Numbered from the stretch's first letter, positions 11,593 through 24,421 are shown. The stretch is 64,000 bases of DNA from Irpex lacteus (GCA_001986395.2 MQVO02000007.1:124001-188000); one strand, 5' to 3'. A program made the numbers and translations. The notes: generated by a model from the letters alone, not told the origin.

Positions 11593-12466
11593 AAGGTGTC
11601 TTGGCTTTTGCAATAGGCCACCGTTGGACTCTTCTTCACACACGCCAGACTTCGACAGCTTCAACTCGCCACATTCGTTTAGTACTTGCTAGTTCCCCAG
11701 AATCAATGCCCCAAGATCTTTTAATAGTGCGGATTCTTCCCTCCCTCCCTCCCTCCTTTCTCTCTATGTTCTTCCACCTACTATCGGCACGCCAATGAAA
11801 CCCGTTCTCACCAGTCATACCATTTACTGAACTGCTTCTTAATCGTAACGGCCCGTCTATCTGCATTCACGGGAGTCCCACGAGGTATGTTTGCATCTTT
11901 GCATCACGGCGTCATGACCGATCTGTCTAACAAAATTGGACTTACGCTATTGATAGGTTCTCATCTCCACGCTCTCGTGGATATCTGTATGGATTCCCCT
12001 ACATCCAGTGGACTTCACTGCTCTGCTGATCGCAAGTCTGTTTCGCAGATACTCACGAGCTCTCTGTTGAGGCTGATTGCGACCTAGGTGGCTGTACGAA
12101 TCAGGCACCCGTATGCTGGCAGAATCATTGAATGAGAGCAGGACTCAACACCAGGAGTTTCTTCGATGTAAGATTCGTGAATTCCTCTCACGCTTCAGCG
12201 CACTGATGGAAGTCTGATAGAGACTCATACTACTGTATGTAGAAAGGACAGATGCCGCTAATGAGTGCTCGTTCAGAACAGAGGAGTGCTGGGTAGTAGC
12301 CCTGAACCAGATATATATATACTTGTCCTGCTGCTGGCGACGATTTTCTGCGAACTGGCCTGCCTTCAACCGCCTCGCCGACGCTCTTTACCGCTCCTTC
12401 TTCCTATCGATTCTCCATATTCCCCCAATTCGCTACGTCCGCTCTTCTGAGACTCAGAGTCTTCCA
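11593..12466. other. intergenic between paralogs 1 and 2
   Basis: Contains a CCCT-repeat tract near 11740-11760 and short meaningless frames. No gene recognised; presumed 3' UTR and promoter. Confidence 0.5.
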
Positions 12467-13992
12467 ATGATCTGGCCCAACTTGAAGATACCCCGGCTGA
12501 GTAGCTTAACCCCGGTCTTCATCCTAGCTCTCTTCGTCAGCAGCACCTCTGCAGCTCGCGTCAATGTTACCGTGGACGACGCAGAGGTTGATAATGGCGT
12601 ATCTCGTATCACCTACAGCGATCCAACAGCTTGGAAGCAAGGGAATGGATGTACTACTTGCGCTGCGCATCCCTCTTCCAGTGACATGCTCGACGGAACT
12701 TGGCATGATACTAGTTTCCCGACCAACGGCACTCAAGCGGATTTGAGAAATGCAACCTTGTTGTTCAACGGTAAGTATCTATTATTGCACGAGATCATTT
12801 GTTGATTCCAATCCCGCTATTTAGGATCTGCGATATATGTCTTCTGCATTATTTCCCACTCCCTTGACAATCCATTTGGTAACTCGGATATGACGTTCTA
12901 TATCGACGATGAAGTCGTAGGCAATTACACTCTGTATCCCAGTGGCGATCCGACCTACGACTACCACGTCCCCGTATATACGAACACTTCGATTATACCC
13001 GGAGCTCACTCGTTCAAATTGCAGGGCGGGAGTGTTGGGGGTGCATGGAGCATTGTACTCCTGGATTACATCGTGTATACGTACGTATTTGCTAGTGTAG
13101 TGACCGGGTTACAAAACTAACTATGGGGCAATACAGTCAAGATAGTGCAGATGTTGCCCAGCCGTCCAGCTCCTTATCTTCGAAATCCAGCGGCTCTCCT
13201 TCGATAAGCCGGAGTAAGGTCCCAGTCGTCTCTACGTCCTCCTCGACTCCCATACCCTCCTCATCGTCTTCTGCAACGGGCGCGCAATCCAACGGTTCGA
13301 AAAGCGCTACTTCCTCCAATAAACGGACGGTTATCATCGCCGTCACTGTTTCTTGTTGTGTCGTTCTCGCAGGAGTCGTACTGGTAGGGCTGTTCTTCTG
13401 GCGTCGAAGACGCGCGGCTGGTACGTACGACCAGCATGAGCCAGACACAATGGATAGAAATGTGTCTAGCCATATGACGAATCCTCTTATGTCCGGGAGC
13501 TCTCTTCTGGGGCCACAATCACCTCTCAGTGGCACCAGGGAACGCCTACCTGTTCTGGCTTCATTGGGCGGTGGACAACAGCAGACTAGTTCAATGTCGC
13601 CCTTCGGGATCGAACCCTTCATTGATAACCGTGCCCAGGGACAAGCAAACCTCGACCCCGAGGACCCACGTCTGGCCGCCGCTCCTGCGAATACGCTTGG
13701 CACGGCTTCCTCTTCACCAGATATGTCGCCCCCGGCTTCCGCTTCTACAACCGGCTCGTCCGATACATTTGCGACGACCGGCTCTCGTTCACCATTGATA
13801 GTTCAAAATATTCCCGTAGGGCAGTCTGGTACACAACGCTCGCAAAAACGGCGTACCTCAGGAGCGCAGCCTCCTGCGGGGCCTCGACGTCAAAGTACCT
13901 CTGGAACGCTGGCCGCATCGGCACCAATGTCCGAAATAGGTGAGGACCCTCCGCCAGCATATGAGGCGGACGAGGGTCCTCGTGTGCTGTGA
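12467..13992 (+). CDS. type I membrane protein with PPPAY tail, paralog 2
   Basis: Three exons (12467-12770, 12825-13080, 13137-13992) encode 471 residues. Start 12467 is chosen over in-frame upstream codons because it gives a clean signal peptide (FILALFVSSTSA) just before the conserved ARVNVTVDDAE. The ectodomain repeats the paralog 1 plan (CTTCAAHP, GTWHDTSFPTNG, IVLLDYIVYT). The second exon is 256 nt, exactly as in paralogs 1 and 3. A Ser-rich stalk, one membrane helix (VVLAGVVLVGLFFW) followed by RRRR, and a disordered tail ending EDPPPAYEADE complete it. The tail has diverged in sequence and length while the ectodomain and last motif are kept. Confidence 0.87.
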
Positions 13993-14922
13993 GGGAAGAC
14001 TGTGAGGTATGATTATCTGCTTGCTTACTTGTGGCGATTTACTTGCTCATTTTTGATGCAGGAAGTCAATACTTATTATTATCAGTTAGTTTAATTGCGT
14101 GTCGTTCGTGAGTTTATTTCAGTGAGTCATGAAGGATTAAACCCTTGCTATTATGTTTCTGGCCTGTTTCCCCCATAGCATAGCATAGCTTCGATTGTCG
14201 TACACTACCGTGACATACGACGCTGTCTTTGTATAATCTTCAAGATGTTTATTCCAATCACGGACCGGCGGCTCCCGAGACCGATCTGTCTAACAACAGT
14301 GATCTGCACGGCCAAGGTATAGACAGGTCCACATTGCCACGTTCTTTAAATTTTGCGGTGATTGTGGGACTACCACGGCGGAGGCATTTCGTGGCATTGA
14401 TGCCCTCTGTTGAGGCTGAAGTCACCGTGAGTGTCCTTACACTGGCAACCAAACGACTGGCCATAGTTTCATTTGTGTTACTCCCAGAACCACGATGGCT
14501 CTGAGTTGAGGCTGCACTGGTACTACAGTTATCGAAGCCTGATACTAACGACATCATTTGCACAGGACCGGACCTTCAGACAAGCCATGTTCTTGATGAT
14601 AGATGGTTTCGATGATGCGGAAGGGTGAAGTCGCCACGTCGCATAAAGCTGTTCCGCACACAGCAGATATAGCTCCGGGCACCGTCGTCCATGTCTATTT
14701 TGCTGTTCCTGGCTCTTCGCAGGTTGCCAAGGCCTCACAAGTTTTGTTCAGCGCATGCAGAACACCGCGGACGTCCTCCTTTCCTTTCTACCCTCTTCTT
14801 AATCTCCTTCTCTGGGCTTGGCCCATCCTGGCCTGTCCCATCGACGTTCGTTACGACATTCGCATTTGGTCAATCGCACACACACTACTTCTCATTTTGG
14901 CAAGATCTTTCCAGGTTCCTCT
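13993..14922. other. intergenic between paralogs 2 and 3
   Basis: No recognisable gene. Open frames at 14229-14504 and 14603-14959 have no domain; the second overlaps the start of paralog 3 in another frame. Confidence 0.5.
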
Positions 14923-16620
14923 ATGCCACCTCGGCGAGCGCTTTGGATTGAATTCCTAATCTTCGCGCTCGTCCTCCTGTCGTTTGCCCCCTGCTCGTGG
15001 GCTGTTAGCGTCAACATCACGGTGGACGATTCTGAGTCGGGCGATGGACTACCTAGCATTACCTACTCACCTCCCGGCGCGTGGAATATTGGAAACAACT
15101 GCAGTGCATGTACTGCTAAACCAGAGGCTAGCGAGGCGCATGGAGGGACCTGGCATGATGCCACTTTTCCTGCCAATGGTTCACAGAAGGATTTGACGCA
15201 GGCTACATTGGTATTCAACGGCGAGTTATCATCTTTTATTTTAAAAGATCTGTACTGCTGACTCGACGTACTTCTAGGGTCCGCCATCTATGCATTCTGT
15301 ATCATCGCTGACTCGGTCATTTCCCCAACGGGCACATCTGACATGTCCTTTTATATCGATGGCAAAGTCGTAGGAGGTTTCTGGCATGCTCCCAGCGGGA
15401 ACACGAGCTATCAGTACAGCTACCCGGTATACTCGAACAGCTCGCTAAGTCCTGGGATTCATTCATTCACGATGGTTGGTGGGCATATCGGAGGGGTGAA
15501 GAGCCTCATTCTCCTAGACTACTTTGTCTACTCGTGAGTTGTATACTCTACTCCAGAGGCTTCTGACTCAACATGATATAGTCAGGACGTTGCCTCGCCA
15601 CCACTTTCATCCTCACTCAACTCTGACGCTGCGACTCCACCTGCGTCTGCAAGTTTCTCGGGCCCAACTCAGTTGCAAGAAACTGGAAATGGAAACCATA
15701 CACGGACCGCCGCAATTGCCGCTGCGGTTCCCAGCTGCCTTCTTGCACTAGCAGCTATTATTGCCGGTATAGTGTGGTACCGTCGCAGGAAGCGTCGCCA
15801 ACCCCCTGCCCGCGTTGATCAACCGACAGAGCCGAACATTACGGAGGATCCGTCGTCAAGTGGCTGGGTTGAAGATGCCTTTGGTCGCCCAGAGGGCAGC
15901 GGCATATTCGAACATCCGTCATTGACACCGAAAGGCAGCATTCCAGAGGGACTGCGAGGCGACCCCACTACACGCGGTGCTCCGAAGTACAGAAGGGATC
16001 GTTCTTTCACAGAGAGCTCGTCCGCATCAGCTGCCGGACAGAGCGACGCCCCGTTACCGAGACTCCAACGACCAATGGTACGTCCAAGTGGGAGCGGGAG
16101 TGGAGAAGGTTCCTCCAGTTCAATCGTTGCCATCGAAATGACGAAGCTAGGAGGAAGAAGCGGGAGACATCCATATGCGGCACCTACCCCCGAGCCCGAC
16201 ATAGAGCCCATCGTAGACGAAAGCGACCGCGGGCAACCAATCGCAAGCTCCAGCAAACTTGACCCACCGCCTCTTGCAGGGCCATCTCCGTCTACCTCAG
16301 TTGGTCCCTCTGCATCACAGATAGCACCTCCATCCTCCGACACTGCTGGATCACCCGCTACAACATCTGCGCCTAGCACGGTCCCCTCTCCTCTTACCTC
16401 CAGCTCTCTCTACCCCCTCGTGAAACCTCCTACTCGACAACGGTCTGCCACACGACCGCTTCCGATGCGGCCTGTGTTGGAATCTCAGGCGCATGCTGCG
16501 CGGTTACGACGACAAAACTCGTCTTCTGCGACTTTGCCCACTACACCGCCTGCCCCAGGAGCTGTGGATGAGGCTCCACCCTCTTACGAAGCATCAAGAG
16601 CACCTCACGCTCAAAGATGA
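14923..16620 (+). CDS. type I membrane protein with PPSY tail, paralog 3
   Basis: Three exons (14923-15220, 15278-15533, 15582-16620) encode 530 residues. Signal peptide up to CSWAV, then SVNITVDDSES, a CSAC pair, GGTWHDATFPANG and LILLDYFVYS. Exon 2 is again 256 nt. Intron 1 starts with GC (GCGAGT at 15221) instead of GT; the paralogs have GTAAGT/GTAAAG at the same place, and only this junction keeps the frame. The single membrane helix (CLLALAAIIAGIVWY) is followed by RRRKRR, then a 270-residue disordered tail ending DEAPPSYEASR, a PPxY variant of the paralog motif. Confidence 0.86.
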
Positions 16621-17543
16621 GTCATTTTCCAGAGCTATCTCGTTTTCTTTGGGTTGCATGTAGGATACCGGGTATGTGGTTGCTGAAGTATCTTTTTCTT
16701 GGTCTGGTTGACAGTTCGGACGGACTTTTACTACGGATGTATTTGCATAGCTGTAATTTATCAGTGAGTTCTTCTCTACAACTTGGCGTTACTGTAGAGC
16801 AGTCGTCCATTGTCTCTCGTTTTAGATAGATGCATATGGATTTGTTTCGTTGTACCGTACGCTATAGCTTTAGTTACTCTACTTGGTGTACCTCCCGGAT
16901 TCACGTTCTACTTACCAGTTCCCACCCGTGACCCGACACGTCTCACCTCGTTCGCAGAGAGAGGAATGTCGCCCAGCGTTCGACGTCAACAATGGTAAAT
17001 CTTACTGACGGTGGATCCTGAGACTTAGGCGATGAAAACAACGTTCATCAGCCTTCACTGAAGTTGAACATCGGTACCAGTACCTTGCATTGTTTCATCA
17101 ACTGATAAACACAAATCAGCCATAGAATACCTGATTCGCTGTGGAGAGATCAGGAACATGCCTCTCGAGACGAGTTACAGCTTGAGGATTGTTCAAGTGC
17201 AAAGATGATCTATGACCACTAAAGATCACAGAAGGCCCACTAGCACACACAACTCCGACCTGTCCGCAGTTCCTCAGATCCGCCTCGACTACGGCCTGTT
17301 CGCTCGTAATTTTCAGTGGCCGGAGCGGCACCGACGCAACATCCCAAATTGACATCCCACTATGACTTAGAAACTTCCATCTAATCCGACATTAGTATAT
17401 CCCTATGATCTTCCGGGGAACCTAAAGTACATGCTCCAACGTGGTATACTGCGCATGACAAGAAACAAAATCCATAAAACCAAGACGTGCATGTAGATGA
17501 AACAGAGGACTCATCCAATGATACCAAACACTACCAATGTAAC
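16621..17543. other. convergent intergenic region
   Basis: Lies between the ends of paralog 3 and the leftward gene at 17544. Nothing recognisable; both 3' UTRs should lie here. Confidence 0.5.
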
Positions 17544-19736
17544 TCAACGGCCAGCAAACGGAGAGCTCATCGACGATTGCACTTTAGAAGACGGCAGTGC
17601 AGACGGCTTCTGTTGCGTATGATGGGAAGCAGAGAAGTCGAGGGGATTCCACGGTAGAGGGCTTGGTTGAAAAGGAGGGACGGAGATGATAGGAGTGTCT
17701 TGCTCCGGAGGGTCAAGATTTATAGTGACCGTGGATGCATCAGAGGAGATGGATTCCTGGGATCCACGACGAACCCGGAAGATAGGCGACGTGTTCCTTT
17801 CAGCAAGGTTGGGTTCTACCAAAGGGGGCATCAAGGCGAGATAGTCAGGATCTGAGTACGTCCAGCCCCAGGAGTCAGGAGGGGGTGCTGGTGGGAGTGT
17901 TAGAGTCTCTGCGTTTCCGCGCTGGATCGTTGGGTGCCTGTTCGGCTGACGAGAAGTAAGAGCTTGGGCACGCATGCGCATGTGCGTCAGGCTGCGTTCG
18001 TAATCCTCTTCTTCGTCAGTGGGTATCTCATTGCCATCAGCATCGAGACGTGCTAGCATATGGAAAATGTATTAGTGGATGTTACCCTATGTTCACGCTA
18101 GGAACTCACCCCAGGCGCGTCGCCGTCGTGAGGATGGATGAGGTGGCAATCGACGGTCGGTGCGGTTTGGCCACAAGTAATAAGCCCTAAGCCTAGGCTC
18201 TTCGTCAAGAGCAGTATCTTCACCACTTCTGGATGGTTCTTCTTCTCGAGTAGGTGTGTCGGGCCAAATGCGCGCAGGAGACAGCGCAGCCCATCGACTT
18301 TGTTGGTAGCCAATATACTGCTCCCTCTGCTCGGCCGTATCAAATGTTGGAGTGTCGATACTATTAAATATAGGTGAGCTTTCTCCGGGGTTGAGACGTC
18401 TCCGTATGCGATATGAACGTCTATTCGCAGGATCGTCTGTTTCGTCCTCAAGCTCCGGTACTTCCGTAGCGTTGCCTCTCCTATTACGGGGAAAGAGGCT
18501 CAGGTCAGAGGGGGATATCGTCGCATCTCGAGGTCGATCTCCCTGTGAAGCCCTCAGCGAGATGACGATTCCGCTCGTTCCTTCTGCGTCACGTGGTCTT
18601 CGTTCTCTCATGTTTTGTCGCCAAACAGCGGTACGATCACGAGCGAACCAGCGTCTTGCCGTGGAATCCATGGGGAGAGAAGACCCATCCGTCACGGTAG
18701 ACGAACTCCCAGCTCCTCCCACGGTGCTACTCGTAGGATCCTGTCTGAAGGTACGTGAAGAGGCGAGTAATTGCTGCTGCTGCTGAGCGAGCAATGCCAG
18801 ACTTGTATCCGCTGCAGTCATGAAATCACGCACTTCAGAGCGAATGGTATCGCTTGCTGGTGTTCGTGCAGCACTTGCCCGTGCTTCCACCCGTCGACCG
18901 AGGGAAGTAGACGCATCAGTGGAGTGGGATGATGAGGCTGCAAGCCTGGAGGGTCGAGGGAAGTTGTTGAAGACACTGCTACGCCATTGTGAAAGGTTGG
19001 GACCAGACGGGTTAGCCGCGTGACGCGAGGGAGAAGTGGTCCTGTGAAGTGAGGGCCTGGCTCTCGGCAAACTATTGTCCAGCTCCTCCAGTCGGCCTGC
19101 CAATTCCGTGAACCTACGACGAATGGTGTGCAGAGGCGATGGCTGACCTTCCGAGCTGAACATATTAGTTGTGCCCTCTGAAGGCAGCACAGGGTCGGCT
19201 GGGGTAGCTGAGCCACTCGCTTCTGGTGTAGGCTCGGGTGCAACAGGGTTGCTAGAGAGCACAATCGCAGAATGACCCGGGCCCATAGCTGTAGTGGATG
19301 GATCCGAGTCTTCAGTTCTGGAGGACATCGTATCCAAGTGTTGACGAAGTCGGAGGCGTAGATCTAAGAGTCGTTCGTAGGCAGACTCAATAGCGGTGGA
19401 TGCACGTCTCAATGACTGCTGAGACTCTGAAAGCGACCGTAGAACAGTGGCTTCAGTCCGAAGGGCTTGGTTGTGTAGCTCACGCAGCCTCTCTGAGAAA
19501 GATTGCTGTGACGTCGCAGGGGGCTGCTGGGCCGTTGAAGTAGAGGGTTCGGATACTGGTTGTGGAGACAAAGATGAGACGCAGGTTTGACAAAGGCAAG
19601 AGGCGGAGTCTTCAGAAGGAGAAAGACAAGTTAGACTAGCGACAGCAGAAGGCAGAAAGACTCTTCCTGACGCGGATCTGACCCAAACAATGGTCTTCCC
19701 ATGTGTCGAACTACGCTCCAGCCACGACGACCTCAC
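17544..19736 (-). CDS. low-complexity hypothetical protein
   Basis: Two exons (18110-19736 and 17544-18052) join in frame to about 711 residues. The N-terminal quarter is uncertain; translation may begin downstream of 19736 or in an unseen upstream exon. Residues ~70-135 form a predicted helical/coiled-coil stretch (FSERLRELHNQAL, AYERLLDLRLRLRQHL). The rest is Ser/Thr/Pro-rich and probably disordered, with short basic patches (RRSYRIRRRLNPGE) and a conserved-looking segment near QREQYIGYQQSRWAAL. No family recognised; the long clean frame on this strand and the in-phase intron argue for a real gene. Confidence 0.6.
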
Positions 19737-20094
19737 CCTCCTTCACTACAATAATGGAAGCAGCGGAAACAATAGCGTAGCCGCTGAGTTGTAGCTGCTC
19801 TTGAGAGACAGAGTAGGCCTAGTCAACCAAGAATAAGAATCGATATTGGCGGGGACGACCCAAGTGGTGGTGGAGGTAAGAGTACCGAAGTCCCACGGCG
19901 GCAATACCCCTCCCGCTCACTGCCAAAAGCGCATCAAACCTTCAGTTGTCAGTTCGGTAGCAAATCTCTGCTCAGAATACACGATGCTTAGCTGCTGATA
20001 AATTTGCTTACCACTGATGAGTTGTATTGCTTGTTCAGCGTTCACCAAACGTGAAGGAGATAGAGGAAGTTTAAACGGATTAAATACAGTATAA
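19737..20094. other. short intergenic region
   Basis: Between the start of the low-complexity gene and the stop of UTP5. No gene recognised; probably promoter of one and 3' UTR of the other. Confidence 0.4.
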
Positions 20095-22644
20095 CTACTC
20101 GCTCTCATCCTCATCTTCATCCTCACTGAATTCCTCTGCCTCATCGTCGATGAAACCATTCATTTTAAACCCTCCAGCATCGCTATCATCTTCATCGTCA
20201 TCATCTTCCTCCTCATCCTCCTCACTATCCTCCTCCTCGTCTTCCTCTTCATCACTCTCCTCATCCTCCTCCTCCTCATCGCTCCCACCAAGCTCAACGT
20301 CCTCAACGCTCCCAGCATCATCCCCACTCTCAACCTCCACATCCATACCCTCCGCCTCCTCACTCTCGCTCTCCCCCTCAACATACCGCGCCACCTGCTT
20401 CTGCGCCTGCTTCTTCTGCTTGCCCTTGCTCTTGGTGCTCTGCGGAACGGGCAGCGGCGCAGGCGCAGCAGACGAACGCAGCTCGATCTGCGAGATGACG
20501 AGATCGAGCCGGCCACTCAGAGAAAGCAGACTTTGCTGCAACGCCAGTCGAGAGGTGAGTGTTGCGTGCAGGCCAGAAAGTCGGGCGACGAGGTCGGGCA
20601 TCTGGTATTTGGTGTGAGCGACTTCGTTTAACAATATTGAGCGAACAGGAAAAACGTACTGTCAATAGATGACCCCCGTGGACCAACAACACCGCCCGAA
20701 CCCATCTGACCAACCCAGTTCCTCGCTGAGCCCCAGCACCCGCACCACCACCTTTCCCCCTCCCAGCGCCCTTACCCCTCCCAAGTCGTTCCACACACGC
20801 CGTAATAAGCGGAACAGCCAACTGCGAAGGCAACCTCCTCACAGTATTCTGAATGAGCGTCGCATTCGTATGCGCCAAACACGTCTCAAGCAACCCAGAG
20901 TCCGAAGAATGCAACGCCTGAATGAGCGTGCGAGTCAACGACGAGGCCGGGACCGTTTGCAGCGGCGGTCCGTCCGCTTGCTGCTGTGCCGATTTCGACG
21001 CTTGCGCCTCGTCGTCCGAGTCGGACGTCCTTTGCACAGTGGCGTCTCCACCGCTTAGAGCAGTGAGCCTCTGTCCGAGACTTAGTTCGGCGAGATCTGC
21101 ATCGAGCTCGCCTTCGATGTCACGGTTGGCCAGGTCGTCCATTGTGGCATCTTGACCGAGCTCGATGCCGGAGCGGACGGCTGTTGAGCCTGATTCGGTG
21201 TATCGCTGAGGTGCAGAGCTCTGAGAGGGATGAGACGGTGTACAGACGGTGATAGTTCGGCAATGGGACTCTTACGGTGGTTGTTTCTGTCTCATTCCGA
21301 AGAGCAGCTCCCGCAGCTACAGAAGCAAGACTGATCTCTGGCAAGAACTCCCCTTCCGCGTCAAGGTATTCCTGGACGAACAATTAGTTCCTGCAATCAT
21401 TGAGAGATGCACAAGCAGATACATACCACTACGTCGAACACAGGCCTTACACCGCCAGCCAATCGCGCAACTCGCACCTTACCGTCAACGCCAGCAACAA
21501 ATCCAGCAGCAATAATCTGCGCACGAGCAGTATCTGCACCTTTCTTCGGTGGAGCAGCAGAAATGGTCGATTTCGGTGCTAACGTCGGTACCTTCGACTT
21601 CTTCGAGGGACTAGGCGACGCGAGATCGGAGGGGAGGGGGAATATCGATATTCTGCCTGATGCAGAAACGGCAAGGAGTGTTTGGGATTTTGAGGAGGAC
21701 GAGGTGCTTGGGGGTGTTGAGAGGGCGGTGGTACGGACTTCAGAATCCAGAGGTATTGAGGCTGCTACCTTACCTTCGGCTCCCGAGGTTTCTGGTACGT
21801 CCCATACGTAGATGAACCGGTCGGCCTCTGCGCTTGAAAGGAAACGAGAGCGATTATCCCATTGGAGGGATTTCACGGAAGAGGCGTGGCCGGTGAAATT
21901 AGAGACTTTCTGCAGTTTTCGCGTCTCGCATGACAAATCCGTGGATCTTGAGGCGGAGAGTAGCTGGATTGAGTAGTTGGCGCCAAGTAGCTCGACGTCT
22001 TCTGAGTCTTCTGAGGCCAAGGGCCTGATGGAGAGACAGGAATACGGCACTCGCTCATCACTTTTCCACTGCTCGACCACATTGCCCTCCTGCAGATCCC
22101 ACAGCCGTACCACTCCATCTGCTCCAGACGTCCAAACCTTAGTAGCCTCCGTGCCTTCAGTCGTATCAACCGCCACAAATGTGATAGCAGCAGTGCTCGA
22201 AGTATGAGATATTGATTTGACGACCTTGCCGTGAGCGGGAGAGTAAAGAATGAGCGAGCCGTTAGAGAGACCGAGGATAATTCCTGCTGGTGGCAGCTTC
22301 GTGCTCGCAACATCGCCCTGCTGGTTTTTGCGCTTTCGTTTACGTTTTGGTTCGCCCTCGCCTGCAGTGTCATAATGAGCCCAACATATTGAAGAGACCC
22401 GAGCCGAATCCACAACGTGCTCAGCGACAGCTTGACCAGTCGTGGTGTCGTATACGCGCAAGCGATGCTTGTCCACAGCTAATGATAGGAGTGCGAACAA
22501 GTCTCCTTGCGGAGAAAAGGAGGAGAAGGTGTGTGAGGAGGAGGCATCCTCGACCGCGGGTTGCGAGAGTGCAGAGGTCGCTGCAGGCCGACCTTTCGGT
22601 GGTTTATTGCGCGGTTTTTTCGATTTTGAAGGTGTAGATGCCAT
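20095..22644 (-). CDS. UTP5: UTP5/WDR43-type t-UTP ribosome biogenesis factor
   Basis: Component of the t-UTP part of the small-subunit processome, needed for rDNA transcription and early 18S processing in the nucleolus. Four exons (21427-22644, 21276-21371, 20660-21220, 20095-20601) give 793 residues. Start 22644 (MASTPSKSKKP) was chosen over upstream in-frame codons because the basic nucleolar-type N-terminus begins there. WD40 repeats fill ~30-400 (for example VWTSGADGVVRLWD, FTGHASSVKSLQWD, IYVWD). The Utp12 domain follows (~500-640: LTRTLIQALHSSD, LACVERL-type helices, RLSGLHATLTSRLALQQSL). The C-terminus is a ~70-residue Asp/Glu run. It is longer than yeast Utp5, mostly because of this tail. 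Confidence 0.88.
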
Positions 22645-23011
22645 AGTTCTTTTTGAGACTATAGCTGGTTTTGAGAAGTGAAGATGCAGGGTGTAGGACG
22701 AAAAACATACCCGTTTCAGGCAGCGGACCCAGCAAGGACTTGGGACAAGTTCTGGGCGCCTTTCCAAAATTTCAGTTCCTATTACGGGCGCACGTGGCTC
22801 AATGTTAAATCAGACGCCCATTGTCCCGTCGGCCATGGAGAGGCGCCCGCTGTGAGTCTTGTTTAAACGGGACCAGAGTCCTTGTCCTCGTCCCCGCCTC
22901 TCTTGTCCTCAATCCACCACCATCTCTGCTCGTCTGGCTCGTCCTTGAACGTTTTGAATAGTTAACAAGTCTCTCCTTTAACCGATCTCGCGCTCAGACT
23001 CTCAGGACAAG
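22645..23011. promoter_or_regulatory. shared divergent promoter between UTP5 and the PHO85-like kinase
   Basis: Only 367 bp separate the two start codons, so both promoters must lie here. No TATA box is obvious. Pyrimidine-rich tracts (TCCTCGTCC, TCTCTTGTCCTC) occur on the kinase side. Confidence 0.55.
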
Positions 23012-24421
23012 ATGAACTACGTTCAGGTACGTGCACCGACTTCAAGATCTGCGCAGAGTCTAACATCTTGTTCAGCTCGAGAAACTAGGTATGAATAGCA
23101 AAATTTCAATATGGAGGATAACAGTCTAATTACTTGATAGGCGAGGGTACATATGCAACGGTGTACAAGGTATGTAGGACACCGCGCCTCTTTGACTCAC
23201 CCCTCACTCATGTCCCGACGCAGGGCCGTTCACGAACCACAAACGAAATTGTGGCGCTCAAAGAGATACACCTCGATGCTGAAGAAGGCACCCCATCCAC
23301 CGCTATCCGTGAGATCTCGCTCATGAAAGAGCTCAAGCACGTCAACATCGTGCGCCTCTACGATGTCATCCACACCGAAACAAAACTGGTACTCATCTTC
23401 GAGTATTGTGAACGGGATCTGAAGAAGTACATGGATATCCACGGAGAGCGTGGGGCTTTGGATCCCGCCACCGTTCGCAGCTTTATGTATCAACTTTTAA
23501 AAGGCACTGCCTTCTGCCACGAGAACAGGGTTCTTCATCGCGACCTTAAGCCACAGAACCTGTTGATTAACCGGAAGGGGGAGCTCAAGCTTGGTGATTT
23601 CGGTCTTGCAAGAGCGTTCGGTGTACCAGTCAACACGTTCTCCAACGAGGTGCGTATAACTGCGCGTCCATATATGCATCGTCCTAACGCTCGACTCGGC
23701 CGAAGGTCGTGACTCTGTGGTACCGCGCCCCAGACGTTCTTCTAGGATCCCGAACGTATAGCACCTCGATCGACGTCTGGTCCTGTGGTTGCATCTTTGC
23801 TGAGATGATTAGTGGAGTTCCCCTCTTCCGTGGCCGAGACAACCAAGATCAGCTCCTCCACATCATGCGTATCATTGGTACGCCCAGTGAAACCCTCATC
23901 CGCAGGATAACCTCCGAATCGGTACGTATCCTCACATTCCATCATCTGCATACAGCACTCACGCATACTTCTATTAGGGCGACGCGGCAGCAGCACAAAA
24001 GCAATACCCACGCTACCCTAAAATGCCCTTCAGCTCAATCATCCCCAAAGCCTCCCCCCAAGCCATCGACCTCCTCGAGCGTCTCCTCCAATTCGACCCT
24101 CTCAAGCGCATATCCGCCGCCGAAGCCCTAAACCACCCGTATTTCACCGCCCAGGGCCAACTGCCCTACCCCATGCCCACCCCCGGCTCCATGGGGCCTC
24201 CTCCCTTCCCTCATCAGCCAATCTCGCAGCAACAAGCGGCCGCCGCTCAGCAGCAGCAACAGCAGCAGCAACAACAACAGCAACAACAGGCTCAGGCTCA
24301 TGCGGCGTACCTTGCTCAGCAGCAGGGTATCCAACCTGGTGTGTACCCCCAGGGCTCGCAGGCTCAGCCGCAGCAACAGCAGTACATGCAGCAGTATCAG
24401 TACTCTGGTGGTAGCCGTTGA
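23012..24421 (+). CDS. PHO85: PHO85/CDK5-type cyclin-dependent kinase with polyQ tail
   Basis: Cyclin-dependent Ser/Thr kinase; Pho85 homologs link phosphate and nutrient status to transcription and cell cycle. Six exons (23012-23026, 23076-23088, 23141-23169, 23224-23649, 23706-23921, 23978-24421) give 380 residues. Visible: glycine loop [10 protein letters not shown], the cyclin-binding helix [15 protein letters not shown] catalytic loop, DFG in [10 protein letters not shown], and [19 protein letters not shown]. The kinase core ends near residue 295 ([10 protein letters not shown]). About 85 residues of Pro/Gln-rich tail follow, with 14 consecutive Gln. The start gives the classic short N-terminus MNYVQLEKLGEG. 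Confidence 0.92.
24248..24289 (+). repeat. CAG/CAA microsatellite encoding polyglutamine
   Basis: Fourteen in-frame CAG/CAA codons inside the last exon of the PHO85-like gene, preceded by an alanine run and followed by an AQAQ-type stretch. The mixed CAG/CAA composition suggests selection on the protein, or old expansion. Confidence 0.95.

Noticed and set aside
13137..13703. Long minus-strand frame inside paralog 2
   Set aside because: Antisense to a well-supported exon with conserved terminal motif.
20150..20617. Plus-strand poly-serine open frame
   Set aside because: It is the antisense image of the acidic tail of UTP5, produced by the TCC/TCA repeat composition.
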